Source: Sphingopyxis jiangsuensis (GTDB lineage: Bacteria > Pseudomonadota > Alphaproteobacteria > Sphingomonadales > Sphingomonadaceae). Taken from it: 64,000 bases of DNA. This document shows, piece after piece, positions 18,925-27,890 of this stretch. The stretch spans positions 310,001 to 374,000 of the forward strand of contig NZ_JAERPO010000001.1 in assembly GCF_016734905.1 (NCBI RefSeq). The letters are read 5' to 3'. Under the pieces are notes generated by a model that was not told the DNA's origin, did no database searches, and saw only the letters and a program-made list of their open reading frames with translations. Each line of letters opens with the position of its first letter. Position 1 is the first letter of the stretch. Position numbers and translations under genes: made by a program.

Positions 18925-18965
18925 CGCGGGGAAGGGGCCTTTGCCCTAGACCTGCGATGTGCTTT

Positions 18966-18980
18966 CCCGCATATTGCGGG
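18966..18980 (+). other. Small hairpin between ntrX and hfq
   Basis: CCCGCA TAT TGCGGG is a 6-bp perfect stem with a 3-base loop, 42 bases after the ntrX stop and about 70 before hfq. No T run follows, so it is at most an attenuator or 3' stabiliser; function unproven. Confidence 0.3.
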
Positions 18981-19051
18981 CCTGAAGGTCAATAATTGCC
19001 GGACCAACCGGCATCGAATGCGGCAAATACCGCCAAGAACAGGAGGCCAAT

Positions 19052-19555
19052 GTGTCCGATAAAAGCCAGAATCTCCAGGATCTCTTCCTCAACGCTCTCC
19101 GCCGCAGCAAGACGCCGGTCACGATGTTCCTCGTCAAGGGCGTCAAATTGCAGGGCATTATTACCTGGTTCGACAATTTCTCGCTGCTGCTTCGCCGCGA
19201 CGGCCAGTCTCAGCTCGTTTACAAGCACGCGATCTCGACGGTCATGCCCTCGCACGACTTCGACCTCGGTCTGCTCGGCGACAATGTGCGCGAGGCGCCC
19301 GCGAGCAAGGGCAAGGCGCTGCAGGATGTGTTCCTCAACGCCGTCCGCCGGTCCGAAGAGTCGGTGACGATGTTCCTTGTGAACGGAGTGATGCTCCAGG
19401 GTGATATCGTGGCCTTTGACCTGTTTTGCATGCTGCTCGAACGCGAGCGGCAGGTCCAGCTCGTATACAAACACGCGATTTCGACCGTGCAGCCCAACGG
19501 GCCGATCAACCTGACCGACAATGGCGATGCGGACGGCGACGCTGGCGAAGCCTGA
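19052..19555 (+). CDS. hfq: RNA chaperone Hfq, tandem two-domain form
   Basis: It encodes 167 residues, about twice usual Hfq, and contains two complete Sm domains in one chain. Domain 1 covers residues 6-66 ([11 protein letters not shown] to [10 protein letters not shown]), domain 2 residues 88-148 ([11 protein letters not shown] to [10 protein letters not shown]), joined by about 20 residues. Both keep the Gln-Asp proximal motif, the Arg-Arg rim pair and YKH. They differ at E. coli positions 31 (Lys32 against Met114) and 19 (Lys20 against Glu102), so the halves have diverged. It starts at GTG with AGGAGG 6 bases before. Three chains could make a pseudo-hexamer. It lies between ntrX and hflX, as in related genomes. 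Confidence 0.96.
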   Translation: MSDKSQNLQDLFLNALRRSKTPVTMFLVKGVKLQGIITWFDNFSLLLRRDGQSQLVYKHAISTVMPSHDFDLGLLGDNVREAPASKGKALQDVFLNAVRRSEESVTMFLVNGVMLQGDIVAFDLFCMLLERERQVQLVYKHAISTVQPNGPINLTDNGDADGDAGEA

Positions 19556-19575
19556 CCGATAGTCGATGTGACGCA

Positions 19576-20898
19576 ATGATCGAAAGCGATGGCGAAGTCA
19601 CCCGGGGGGCAGCCACGTTGCTCGTCGTGCCGGAGTGGCGCGGGCAGCGGCTTTCGCGCGACCTCGACGCCCGCGTAGAGGAAGCGAAAGGCCTCGCACT
19701 CGCGATCGGACTCGATGTCGTCGCCGTGCATTCGCTTCGACTGCGCCAGACGCGTGCCGCGACGCTGATCGGCGTCGGGCAGATCGAGGCAATCCGGCCC
19801 GACATCGACGCGAAAGCAGTGCAGCTTGTCATTGTCGACGCCCCGCTGAGCGCGATCCAGCAGCGCAATCTTGAAACCGAATTGGGCGCGAAGGTCATCG
19901 ACCGGACAGGATTGATTCTCGAAATTTTCGGCGAGCGCGCGGCGACGGCCGAAGGGCGTCTCCAAGTCGAACTCGCGCATCTCGATTATCAGGCGGGCCG
20001 TCTGGTGCGCAGCTGGACCCACCTCGAGCGTCAGCGCGGCGGATTCGGCTTTCTTGGCGGTCCCGGCGAAACGCAGATCGAAGCCGACAGGCGCATGATC
20101 AGGGACCGGATGGCGCGTATTCGGCGCCAACTCGACGATGCGCGCCGCACGCGGCAGTTGCAGCGCGCCAAGCGGCAACGCGCACCGTGGCCGGTGATCG
20201 CGCTCGTGGGCTATACGAACGCTGGAAAATCTACCTTTTTCAATCGCCTGACAGGCAGTGACGTCATGGCGGAAGATATGTTGTTCGCGACTCTCGACCC
20301 GACGATGCGCGAGATCCGGCTGCCCGGCATCGACAAGGCGATACTGTCCGACACGGTCGGTTTCGTTTCCGACCTGCCGACCGAACTTGTTGCGGCGTTT
20401 CGCGCGACGCTGGAGGAAGTGACGACCGCCGACCTGATCGTCCATGTTCGCGATATCGTACACCCCGACAGTGACGCCCAATATGACGATGTGCGTGCGA
20501 TCCTCGACTCGCTGGGCGTCAATGGGCCACAAGACGGAGACGCGGAGGCGGTCGAGGCCGTGCCCCAGATCGAAATCTGGAACAAGATCGACACCGCCGA
20601 ACCGGAGCGGCGCGCCGAAATCGAAGCCGTGGCGGAGCGACGGGCCGACGTCGCGATCATCTCGGCGGAAACCGGCGAAGGCGTCGAGCAGGCGCGCATG
20701 TTCATGGCGTCGCAACTGACCGCGCGTCATGTCGAACACCGGATTTTCCTGGCGTTCGATCAAGGGGAGGCAATGGCGTGGCTGCACGCGCGCGGCGAGG
20801 TGCTGGCCGATGTGGCCGAGGAGGGCGGTCATCTGCTGACCGTTCGGCTCGACCCTGCCGATCGCGCGCGTTTCGACCGACTTTGGCCTTCTGCCTAG
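19576..20898 (+). CDS. hflX: Ribosome-associated GTPase HflX
   Basis: It encodes 440 residues. The N-terminal HflX domain includes TLIGVGQIEAI and the GGFGFLGGPGETQIE motif; then the G domain with G1 GYTNAGKST (near 214), G3 DTVGFVSDLP and NKID. HflX splits stalled or heat-damaged 70S ribosomes. The start ATG at 19576 follows hfq by 20 bases, the classical hfq-hflX pair. The end overlaps convergent mazG by 4 bases. Confidence 0.96.
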   Translation: MIESDGEVTRGAATLLVVPEWRGQRLSRDLDARVEEAKGLALAIGLDVVAVHSLRLRQTRAATLIGVGQIEAIRPDIDAKAVQLVIVDAPLSAIQQRNLETELGAKVIDRTGLILEIFGERAATAEGRLQVELAHLDYQAGRLVRSWTHLERQRGGFGFLGGPGETQIEADRRMIRDRMARIRRQLDDARRTRQLQRAKRQRAPWPVIALVGYTNAGKSTFFNRLTGSDVMAEDMLFATLDPTMREIRLPGIDKAILSDTVGFVSDLPTELVAAFRATLEEVTTADLIVHVRDIVHPDSDAQYDDVRAILDSLGVNGPQDGDAEAVEAVPQIEIWNKIDTAEPERRAEIEAVAERRADVAIISAETGEGVEQARMFMASQLTARHVEHRIFLAFDQGEAMAWLHARGEVLADVAEEGGHLLTVRLDPADRARFDRLWPSA

Positions 20899-21668
20899 CT
20901 GATTTCGTCCGCTTTTACGGCTTGCCAGTGCGTCTCGAGCACATCGAGCGAAAGCGATGCCATGTTCGCTCCCGCGCGCTCCTCAACCGCGGTGAAACGT
21001 CGAGCAAACTTGGCGTTTGCCGCGCGTAGGGCGTCTTCGGCATCGACGCCGAGGTGGCGCGCATAGTTGACCACTGCAAACAACAGGTCGCCGACCTCCT
21101 CGGCGCGGTCCGCTGGGTCCGCGGCAGCAGCGACTTCCGCTAGTTCCTCGTGAATTTTGTCGCGCGGGCCGTCCGCGTCGGGCCAATCGAAACCGACGCG
21201 CGCCGCGCGCGCCTGCAGCTTTTGTGCACGCAGCAGTGCCGGTAGCGAAGATGCCACGCCGGCAAGCGCGCTATTTGGTCCCTCGGCCGCGCGCTCGTCG
21301 GCCTTGATCTGTTCCCATTGCTGGCGGACGTCGTCGGCCGTGGCGTCACCGAAAATATGCGGGTGCCGCCGTTCCATCTTCGCGCTGATGGCTGAGGCGA
21401 CGTCGTTGAAGTCAAACAGACCTTTGTCGGTGGCAATTTGGCTGTGAAACACGACCTGGAGCAGCAGGTCGCCGAGTTCGTCGCAAATCGCATTGGGATT
21501 GCCGGACGCTATGGCGTCGGCAACCTCATAGGCCTCTTCGATGGTGTAGGGGGCGATCGATGCGAAATCCTGCGCCAGATCCCATTCGCACCCGCCATCG
21601 GGATTCCGCAATTGCCGCATGATAGCGAGCAGGCGATTGATGGGGGACAACTCGTCCGAAACGGGCAT
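20895..21668 (-). CDS. mazG: Nucleoside triphosphate pyrophosphohydrolase MazG
   Basis: It encodes 257 residues with two MazG all-alpha NTPase repeats. The first has CEWDLAQDFASIAPYTIEEAYEV with the EExxE-type Mg site and DELGDLLLQVVFH; the second has HEELAEVAAA and EEVGDLLFAVVNYAR. It hydrolyses canonical and damaged NTPs to NMP and PPi. It is the last gene of the long leftward operon, but a very A/T-rich stretch lies just upstream and could carry its own promoter. Confidence 0.95.
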   Translation of the reverse strand: MPVSDELSPINRLLAIMRQLRNPDGGCEWDLAQDFASIAPYTIEEAYEVADAIASGNPNAICDELGDLLLQVVFHSQIATDKGLFDFNDVASAISAKMERRHPHIFGDATADDVRQQWEQIKADERAAEGPNSALAGVASSLPALLRAQKLQARAARVGFDWPDADGPRDKIHEELAEVAAAADPADRAEEVGDLLFAVVNYARHLGVDAEDALRAANAKFARRFTAVEERAGANMASLSLDVLETHWQAVKADEIS

Positions 21669-21703
21669 AAATTTATCCGATAATATATATTATGTAAAAT
21701 TAT
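21669..21703 (-). promoter_or_regulatory. A/T-rich palindrome upstream of mazG
   Basis: These 35 bases are about 80 percent A+T in a GC-rich region and hold a perfect 14-base palindrome, ATAATATATATTAT, at 21680-21693. Several TATAAT-like hexamers are possible leftward. It could be an internal promoter or operator for mazG; no transcription data are available. Confidence 0.4.
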
Positions 21704-21886
21704 CTAAGCGCCGCGGGCGGCCTGGAACGTCCAGACGGCCAGAAACACCAGCGCAAATATCGCCACCCAGGCAAGCCCGAGCTTGATCCAATCGGCCGCT
21801 GGCAAACGCCGGACGACGAGCGCGCTGAGAACCAGCGTGAAGGCTCCCGCAAACCAGATCAGTTGGACAGCCGTGTCACCGTTCAT
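21704..21886 (-). CDS. 60-residue membrane protein of unknown function
   Basis: It has two hydrophobic helices (residues about 7-25 and 36-54) joined by RRLPAADWIK, then a short C-terminal tail. Its ATG overlaps the stop of the MBL-fold gene by 4 bases (ATGA), so it is probably translated by coupling. I do not recognise a family. It is too short for a transporter; a membrane anchor or regulatory peptide is possible. The tight operon position argues that it is a real gene. Confidence 0.7.
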   Translation of the reverse strand: MNGDTAVQLIWFAGAFTLVLSALVVRRLPAADWIKLGLAWVAIFALVFLAVWTFQAARGA

Positions 21887-22647
21887 ATCTCCACCTCCAA
21901 CCCGTCATACCCGGGCTCGACGCCCGCTGGCAGTTCGGAAGCAAGGTCGTCATAATCCATCGTATTGTCCATATGGGTTATGATGGCGCGCGGCGACCCG
22001 ACCTTGACGAGCGCTTCGAGTGTCATCGCCAAGTGTGGATGCGTCGGGTGCGGATAGCGACGCAAGGCATCGATGACGAACAGGTCGACGCCTTGGAAAA
22101 ATTCGACCATTTCATCGGTGAACTTGGAAAAATCAGTGGCATAGCCAACCTTGTGCGCACCGTCGCAGAAGATCAGCCCCGTCGCCTTGATCGGACCGTG
22201 CGGCATTTCAATGGCCGAAACCTCGATCGGCCCGATCGATTGATGATCCTCAAGGTCAATGGGATCGACCGACGCCGGATAGCCGGCGTTGCCAGCAAAG
22301 GCGTAGGTGAATCGCCATTTCAATATGTCGAGCACATGATGGCGGGCATAAACGGGCACGGCGGAGCGGCGCAGGTGCATGATCTGCCGCAGGTCGTCGA
22401 TTCCGTGGCAATGGTCGGCATGTTCGTGCGTCCAGATAACGGCGTCTATGGCACCGACATCTGCATCGAGCAGCTGCAAACGCATGTCGGGACTGGTGTC
22501 GACAAGCAGGCGGAAGCCGCCAAGCGATACGAGTATCGACGCGCGGCTGCGTAGATTGCGGGGGTTGTCGGGATCGCACTGACCCCAGTCGTTACCGATC
22601 CGGGGCACGCCCGAGGACGTGCCGCATCCCAATATCCGGACCTTCAT
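21883..22647 (-). CDS. MBL-fold metallo-hydrolase (PhnP-like phosphodiesterase)
   Basis: It encodes 254 residues. MKVRILGCGTSSGVPRIG at the N-terminus, then the metal motif THEHADHCHGIDDL (near 79-84), further His ligands in EMPHGP and ITHMDN. This is the PhnP/YcbX-type metallo-beta-lactamase family acting on cyclic or nucleotide phosphodiesters; the substrate is not known here. The ATG at 22647 is placed 13 bases after the tatD stop. Confidence 0.88.
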   Translation of the reverse strand: MKVRILGCGTSSGVPRIGNDWGQCDPDNPRNLRSRASILVSLGGFRLLVDTSPDMRLQLLDADVGAIDAVIWTHEHADHCHGIDDLRQIMHLRRSAVPVYARHHVLDILKWRFTYAFAGNAGYPASVDPIDLEDHQSIGPIEVSAIEMPHGPIKATGLIFCDGAHKVGYATDFSKFTDEMVEFFQGVDLFVIDALRRYPHPTHPHLAMTLEALVKVGSPRAIITHMDNTMDYDDLASELPAGVEPGYDGLEVEI

Positions 22648-22660
22648 GCCGCGTACGACG

Positions 22661-23437
22661 TCATGGCGCCGCCTTGCTGAAAAGCGCGTAGAAATTGGCG
22701 CTTGTGGCGTCGGCCAGCTCCTGACGGTCCGCGCCGCGCAGCTCGGCGAGATATGCCAGCGTATCGGCAACAAAGGCCGGCTCGCCGGTCTTGCCGCGGT
22801 GCGGCACGGGCGCGAGGAAGGGTGAATCCGTTTCGATCAGCAGCCGCTCCTGCGGCAACCAGCGCGCGGTAGCCTGTAGCTCGGCCGCATTCTTGAACGT
22901 CACGATACCCGAAATCGAGATGTAGAGCCCAAGGTCGAGGGCCTGGCGCGCGAAATCGTCGCTTGCGGTGAAGCAGTGAATGACGCCGGTGAACGGATTG
23001 CGCGCCATTTCTTCGCCGAGCAGCGCGAGCGTGTCGGCCTCTGCGTCACGTGTGTGGACGATAATCGGAAGCCCGGTTTGCTGCGACGCATGGATGTGGC
23101 GCCGAAAACTGTCCTGCTGCCGCTGCCGATCGCTCTTGTCGTAATAATAATCGAGACCGGTCTCGCCGATCCCGATCACGCGCAGATGGGCGGCGCGCGC
23201 GACGAGCTTGGCGGTATCGATGTCGGGATGGTTATCGGCGTCGTGCGGATGGATGCCCACACTCGCCCACACGTCCTCATTGGCTTCAGCAGCAGCAAGA
23301 ACATCGTCCCATTCGCTTTCGCGCGTTGCGATGTTGAGCATCGCCGTGACGCCGCGCGCACGGGCGCGTTCGAGCACTTCACCCTGCTGCTCGGCGAGCC
23401 CCTTGTAATTGAGGTGGCAGTGCGAATCGACGAGCAT
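22661..23437 (-). CDS. TatD-family metal-dependent deoxyribonuclease
   Basis: It encodes 258 residues. The amidohydrolase-fold metal ligands are visible: DSHCHLN (residues 4-9), Glu in IGETGLDYYYD, His in VHTRDAE, His in VIHCFTAS and Asp in IETDSPFLAP. TatD proteins are Mg-dependent 3'-5' DNases; YcfH is the member usually linked with holB and metG. It overlaps the metG stop by one base (TGATG). Confidence 0.93.
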   Translation of the reverse strand: MLVDSHCHLNYKGLAEQQGEVLERARARGVTAMLNIATRESEWDDVLAAAEANEDVWASVGIHPHDADNHPDIDTAKLVARAAHLRVIGIGETGLDYYYDKSDRQRQQDSFRRHIHASQQTGLPIIVHTRDAEADTLALLGEEMARNPFTGVIHCFTASDDFARQALDLGLYISISGIVTFKNAAELQATARWLPQERLLIETDSPFLAPVPHRGKTGEPAFVADTLAYLAELRGADRQELADATSANFYALFSKAAP

Positions 23438-25014
23438 CAGGCGGTCACTTCTTCCCCTTCCCCTTCGGGCAGTTCGAGCCGCGGGAAAATGGGGATGGGT
23501 TGGGCAACGGCGAAACCGCCATCGACGAGCTTGGCAAACCAGTCTTCGTCAGAAAGGGCAGCAAAATCACGAGCATCCAGCGCAATGCCCATTTGGTCGA
23601 GCAGCTTGTCCGCGGCCGCCGGGACGACGGGACGGATCGCAATGGCGAGCGTGCGCACCGCCTGGAACAACGTCATCAGCACTGCGCGCATGCGCTCGGG
23701 GTCGGTCTTGCGGAGCGTCCACGGCGCCTGCGCGTCGACATATTGATTGCAGGCGAAAACCGCCCGGATCCAGTCTTCGATGCCCACAGAAAAAGCCAAA
23801 TGCTCAAACTCGCGCGGCAGGCGGGTGCGCGCCATATCGAGGACGTCAGCGATAAGGCCCTTGTCATCCTCCGTCGGCGGCCAATCGCTCGACAAAGCGC
23901 CATCCAAATTTTTGAAAATCATCGACAAACTACGCTGCGCCAGATTACCGAAGCTGTTGGCAAGGTCCGCATTGGCGGTGCGGACGATCGCTTCGGCCGA
24001 ATAGCTGCCGTCCTGTCCGAAGCTCACTTCGCGCAGCAGATAATAGCGCAGCGCATCGACGCCGAAGGTCTCGGCGAGCGCCATTGGATCGACCACATTG
24101 CCGAGCGACTTCGACATTTTCTCGCCGCGGTTGAGCAGGAAGCCGTGGCCGAACACCTGCTTCGGCAGCGGCAAACCTGCACTCATCAGAAAGGCCGGCC
24201 AGTAAACCGTATGAAAACGAACGATATCCTTGCCGATCATATGGATATTCGCCGGCCAGAACTTACCGAAATCGCTCGCCGGATCGGGATAGCCGAGTCC
24301 CGACAAATAGGTGGTGAGCGCATCGACCCACACATACATCACATGGCCCGGCGAGTCCGGCACCGGCACGCCCCAGTCGAAGCTGGTGCGCGACACCGAA
24401 AGGTCCTTCAGACCACCTTCGACGAACCGCAGCACCTCGTTGCGACGGCTCTCGGGACGAATGAAATCGGGATTGTCGCGGTAAAGTGCAAGAAGGCGGT
24501 CCTGATAGGCCGAAAGTCGAAAGAACCAGCTTTCTTCAACGGTCCACTCGACCGGCGTTCCTTGCGGGGACAGGCGTGTGTCCCCTTCCCCATCGACGAG
24601 CTCGCTCTCGTCGTAAAAAGCCTCGTCGCGTACCGAATACCAGCCTTCGTAGCGGTCGAGGTAGAGGTCGCCATTGGCCTGCATCGCGCGCCAGATCGCC
24701 TGCGACGCGGCGTGGTGCGCAGGGTCCGAAGTGCGCATGAAATTGTCATAGCTTATATTCAGCTTGGCATACATCTCACGGAAATATCCCGACATTTCGT
24801 CCGCGAGGTCGATTGTCGCGCGCGCTTGGTCGCGCGCGGTCTGGAACATCTTGAGGCCATGTTCGTCGGTGCCGGTAATCAGCCGCACGTCGCGACCGCG
24901 CGCGCGCTGGAACCGCGCCATGACGTCGGTTGCGATCGCTTCATAGGCGTGGCCGATATGCGGGCGACCGTTGGGATAGCTGATTGCGGTCGTGATATAA
25001 AAAGGTTCGGACAT
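23437..25014 (-). CDS. metG: Methionyl-tRNA synthetase
   Basis: It encodes 525 residues. It has a class I catalytic domain with PNGRPHIGHAYEA (HIGH-type, near residue 15-20) and KMSKS in LLNRGEKMSKSLGN (near 310), plus the anticodon-binding helical domain. It lacks the C-terminal dimer domain and the four-Cys zinc knuckle of the E. coli enzyme, so it is the short type usual in alphaproteobacteria. Confidence 0.97.
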   Translation of the reverse strand: MSEPFYITTAISYPNGRPHIGHAYEAIATDVMARFQRARGRDVRLITGTDEHGLKMFQTARDQARATIDLADEMSGYFREMYAKLNISYDNFMRTSDPAHHAASQAIWRAMQANGDLYLDRYEGWYSVRDEAFYDESELVDGEGDTRLSPQGTPVEWTVEESWFFRLSAYQDRLLALYRDNPDFIRPESRRNEVLRFVEGGLKDLSVSRTSFDWGVPVPDSPGHVMYVWVDALTTYLSGLGYPDPASDFGKFWPANIHMIGKDIVRFHTVYWPAFLMSAGLPLPKQVFGHGFLLNRGEKMSKSLGNVVDPMALAETFGVDALRYYLLREVSFGQDGSYSAEAIVRTANADLANSFGNLAQRSLSMIFKNLDGALSSDWPPTEDDKGLIADVLDMARTRLPREFEHLAFSVGIEDWIRAVFACNQYVDAQAPWTLRKTDPERMRAVLMTLFQAVRTLAIAIRPVVPAAADKLLDQMGIALDARDFAALSDEDWFAKLVDGGFAVAQPIPIFPRLELPEGEGEEVTA

Positions 25015-25052
25015 GCGCGCGCCTTAGCCGCTGCATCGCGCAAGGGAAAGCG

Positions 25053-26033
25053 TCAGCGTGCGCCCTCGCGGCCGCGCGGCGCGAGTTCGGCCAGACAGTT
25101 GCCGATCTCGAAGCCCGCCATCGCGCCGTCATAGGATCCGCGTACCGCGTCGCGGACGGTGCGCTGGACACGGTCCCATTGTTCCAGAACCGGGCCGACG
25201 TCCTCAACCGGGCGCTCGCGCGCTATCCGTGCAAGAAGCCCGGGAACGATGTCGATGACCAGCTCGAGCCTCGCGCGGTTGCTGGTACCGGAAACCTCGC
25301 GCGCGAGCGCTTCGCGCAACCTGTTTCCGGGATCGCCGCTCTCGGCGATAGCCGTCAGCTTGCGCTCCATCACCGCGACATCGCTGTCTATCAGCGCGAG
25401 TGCTTTGCCCGGGACACCGCCCGCGGCCGCGGCAATCGCGCGCACCTCTTCGACGTCGAGCATCGGGCGCATTTCGTGCAGCCATGCCACCATGACGTCA
25501 CGATCAACCGGTTGAAAACGGACGATTCTGCACCGCGACCTGATCGTGGGAAGGAGGCGTCCCGGCGAGTGGCTGACGAGCAGGAACAATGTCTGCGCCG
25601 GCGGCTCTTCCAATGTCTTGAGCAATGCGTTGGCACCATCGGTCTCGAGATCGTCGACGGCGTCGATGATGACGACGCGCCAATCGCCAAGCGACAAGGA
25701 CAGGTGCAGCCGCCGGATCATCTGGCGAACCTGGTCGATGGTGATGTTGCGTGCGAGGTCCTTGGACTTGTCCTTTGGCTGGCGCGCAAGGCTGATCAAT
25801 TCGGGATGGTTCCCGGCATCGACGAGCTTTGCCGCAGCCGGGTCGCCGGGATCGTCGAGCGATCCGGCGCCTCCTGCACCCGCGCGACCGTGCGTCACCA
25901 GAAAGCGCGCCGCCCGATGCGCAAAAGCAGCCTTGCCCATCCCCTGCGGCCCCGCAAGAAGCCATGCGTGGTGCATCCGTCCGCCCAGCCAGGCCTCGCG
26001 AAAGGCGTGTTCGGCGCTTCCATGGCCGATCAT
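25053..26033 (-). CDS. holB: DNA polymerase III delta-prime subunit (clamp loader)
   Basis: It encodes 326 residues. AAA+ fold with a P-loop-like GPQGMGKAAF (near 34), VVIIDAVDDLETDGANALLKTLEEPPA as Walker B and sensor region, and SHSPGRLLPTIRSRCRIVRF carrying the SRC motif, which completes the ATP site of the neighbouring clamp-loader subunit. It lacks the zinc-binding Cys set common in other delta-prime proteins. Its ATG overlaps the tmk stop by 4 bases. Confidence 0.93.
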   Translation of the reverse strand: MIGHGSAEHAFREAWLGGRMHHAWLLAGPQGMGKAAFAHRAARFLVTHGRAGAGGAGSLDDPGDPAAAKLVDAGNHPELISLARQPKDKSKDLARNITIDQVRQMIRRLHLSLSLGDWRVVIIDAVDDLETDGANALLKTLEEPPAQTLFLLVSHSPGRLLPTIRSRCRIVRFQPVDRDVMVAWLHEMRPMLDVEEVRAIAAAAGGVPGKALALIDSDVAVMERKLTAIAESGDPGNRLREALAREVSGTSNRARLELVIDIVPGLLARIARERPVEDVGPVLEQWDRVQRTVRDAVRGSYDGAMAGFEIGNCLAELAPRGREGAR

Positions 26034-26653
26034 GACAGCCAGTCCTGGAGTTCGGCGACTATCGTTGCGGTCACGACCGGTGCGGCGGCCCCGGCATCGA
26101 TGACGCGCCAGCGTAGAGGCTCGGCGGCGGCCATTTCGTCGAAACGCGCGGCAAGACGGGCCTGATACTCGTCCGGCTTGCTTCCCATACGATCGCTGCC
26201 TTCGATATCGCGCGCGGCAAGGCGGCGCGCGGCCTCGGCGGGCGAGACGCGAAGGAGGAAGGTCCGGTCGGGCCACAGATTCTGCGAACCGAAGCGATGC
26301 AAGGCCAATATATCGGCGTCCGTCACTCCCCCTCCGCCGCCCTGATAGGCGCGCGTCGAGTCGACGAAACGGTCGCACAGGACCCACGCGCTGCGTTCGA
26401 GCGCGGGCCGGATCGTGCGCGCGACATGGTCGGCGCGCGCTGCCGCGAACAACAGCGCTTCGCCGCGCGCATCCCAGCGATCATCGTCTCCATGAAGCAG
26501 CAGCTCGCGAATGGCCTCGGCGCCCTCGCTGCCGCCGGGTTCGCGCGTGACGACGACCTCGATGCCGCGCACCGTCAGTTCGCCGGCGAGCGCGCGGATC
26601 TGGGTCGACTTGCCGACGCCTTCGCCGCCCTCGAGCGTGATGAAGCGCCCCAT
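26030..26653 (-). CDS. tmk: Thymidylate kinase
   Basis: It encodes 207 residues. MGRFITLEGGEGVGKSTQ (Walker A), REPGGSEGAE and CDRFVDSTRAYQGGGGG (DRY-like substrate motif). It makes dTDP from dTMP. The ATG at 26653 overlaps the dacA stop by one base; an upstream extension to 26698 lies inside dacA and is unlikely. Confidence 0.96.
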   Translation of the reverse strand: MGRFITLEGGEGVGKSTQIRALAGELTVRGIEVVVTREPGGSEGAEAIRELLLHGDDDRWDARGEALLFAAARADHVARTIRPALERSAWVLCDRFVDSTRAYQGGGGGVTDADILALHRFGSQNLWPDRTFLLRVSPAEAARRLAARDIEGSDRMGSKPDEYQARLAARFDEMAAAEPLRWRVIDAGAAAPVVTATIVAELQDWLS

Positions 26654-27882
26654 CAACGGCCGGTCAATCGGTAAAGGCCGGTACGACTGCGCGACCAAAG
26701 GCTGTCGGTTGCCTCGACGCCGCTTGTCGCGACCAGCGGTGTTATCTGTGGCGGCAGTCCCGTTGGCGTTACGACCAAATCAGCGACTTTGACGCGTCGG
26801 CCGACCGGCGCGCTTTGCGGGGCTCGTCCGCGCATTACCGCGCGATACCCGCCCGAAAAGCCCTTGGGCACCGTCACCCTGATTGGAAGCGGCGTTTCTA
26901 CGGCGACCATCGGCGCGGTTCCGCCGTTCACGTCGAGGTGGCCGACGACCTTGCCCGCAGGCGCCACCAGACGCCCTTCCCATTCCTCGAAACCCCAGCG
27001 CATCAACCTTTCGGCCTCGTCGCGGCGTGCCTTTTCGCTGCCCATACCTGCCACCACCATGATCAACCGGCGCCCGTCGCGCCTGGCCGACCCGAGGAAG
27101 CAATAGCCTGCTTCGGCGGTATGCCCCGTCTTCAGTCCATCGGCGCCCGCAAAACGGCCCAGAATCGGATTGCGATTGGGCTGGACGATCGGCGTGCTGT
27201 CGGGCGCCTTGCCATGCTGCAGGCGGGGAATGGCAAAATAGCGGTCGTAATCGGCAGGGAAATCGCGGATCAGCCGATCGGCGAGCGTGATAAGGTCGGC
27301 GGCGCTAACCTTGGTAACTCCACCGTCGGGCCAACCATTGGGCGTACCGAATCGACTGGAACTCATGCCAAGTTCGGCTGCTACTTTGTTCATCCGCCGA
27401 ACAAAAGCCTGTTCGCTCCCGTCAATCCCTGCTGCCAGCAGCGCCGCGGCATCATTTCCCGAAACGGTGATCAGCCCCTTGAGCAGCTGGTCGACCGACA
27501 CTTTCTCGCCTGCTCGCAGAAACATTGTCGATCCGCCGGTCGACCCGTTCCATTTTTTCCAGAGCGCCTCGGTCATCGTGAACTGCTGATCGCGTGCAAG
27601 TTCGCCCTTGGCGATCAGATCGAGCACAACATAGGCGGTCATGACCTTGGTCATCGAGGCCGGGGCAAATCGTTTGTCGGCGCCGCGCGAAAACAATATG
27701 GCCCCCGAATCGGCATCCTTGAGCATGACGATCGGCGCTTCGGTGACATAAAGCGGCCGCGTTGCGGGGCGCGCCGGTGTCGCGTCGCCGCGCGCCGGTG
27801 CTGGCGCGAGCGTCGCGGCCGACAATGCGGCGAACAGGACGGCGGTTACCCCTGCTCTCGTCAATACTCGACTGAAGTTCAT
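26653..27882 (-). CDS. dacA: D-alanyl-D-alanine carboxypeptidase (PBP5/6 family)
   Basis: It encodes 409 residues. A signal peptide occupies residues 1-33. Penicillin-binding motifs: SxxK in PASMTKVMTAY (near 78), SxN in TVSGNDAAALL (near 141), and KTG in GLKTGHTAEAGYC (near 247). The C-terminal beta domain ends in LYRLTGR. It trims the terminal D-Ala of peptidoglycan pentapeptides in the periplasm. Confidence 0.94.
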   Translation of the reverse strand: MNFSRVLTRAGVTAVLFAALSAATLAPAPARGDATPARPATRPLYVTEAPIVMLKDADSGAILFSRGADKRFAPASMTKVMTAYVVLDLIAKGELARDQQFTMTEALWKKWNGSTGGSTMFLRAGEKVSVDQLLKGLITVSGNDAAALLAAGIDGSEQAFVRRMNKVAAELGMSSSRFGTPNGWPDGGVTKVSAADLITLADRLIRDFPADYDRYFAIPRLQHGKAPDSTPIVQPNRNPILGRFAGADGLKTGHTAEAGYCFLGSARRDGRRLIMVVAGMGSEKARRDEAERLMRWGFEEWEGRLVAPAGKVVGHLDVNGGTAPMVAVETPLPIRVTVPKGFSGGYRAVMRGRAPQSAPVGRRVKVADLVVTPTGLPPQITPLVATSGVEATDSLWSRSRTGLYRLTGR

Positions 27883-27890
27883 TGTGGTTG

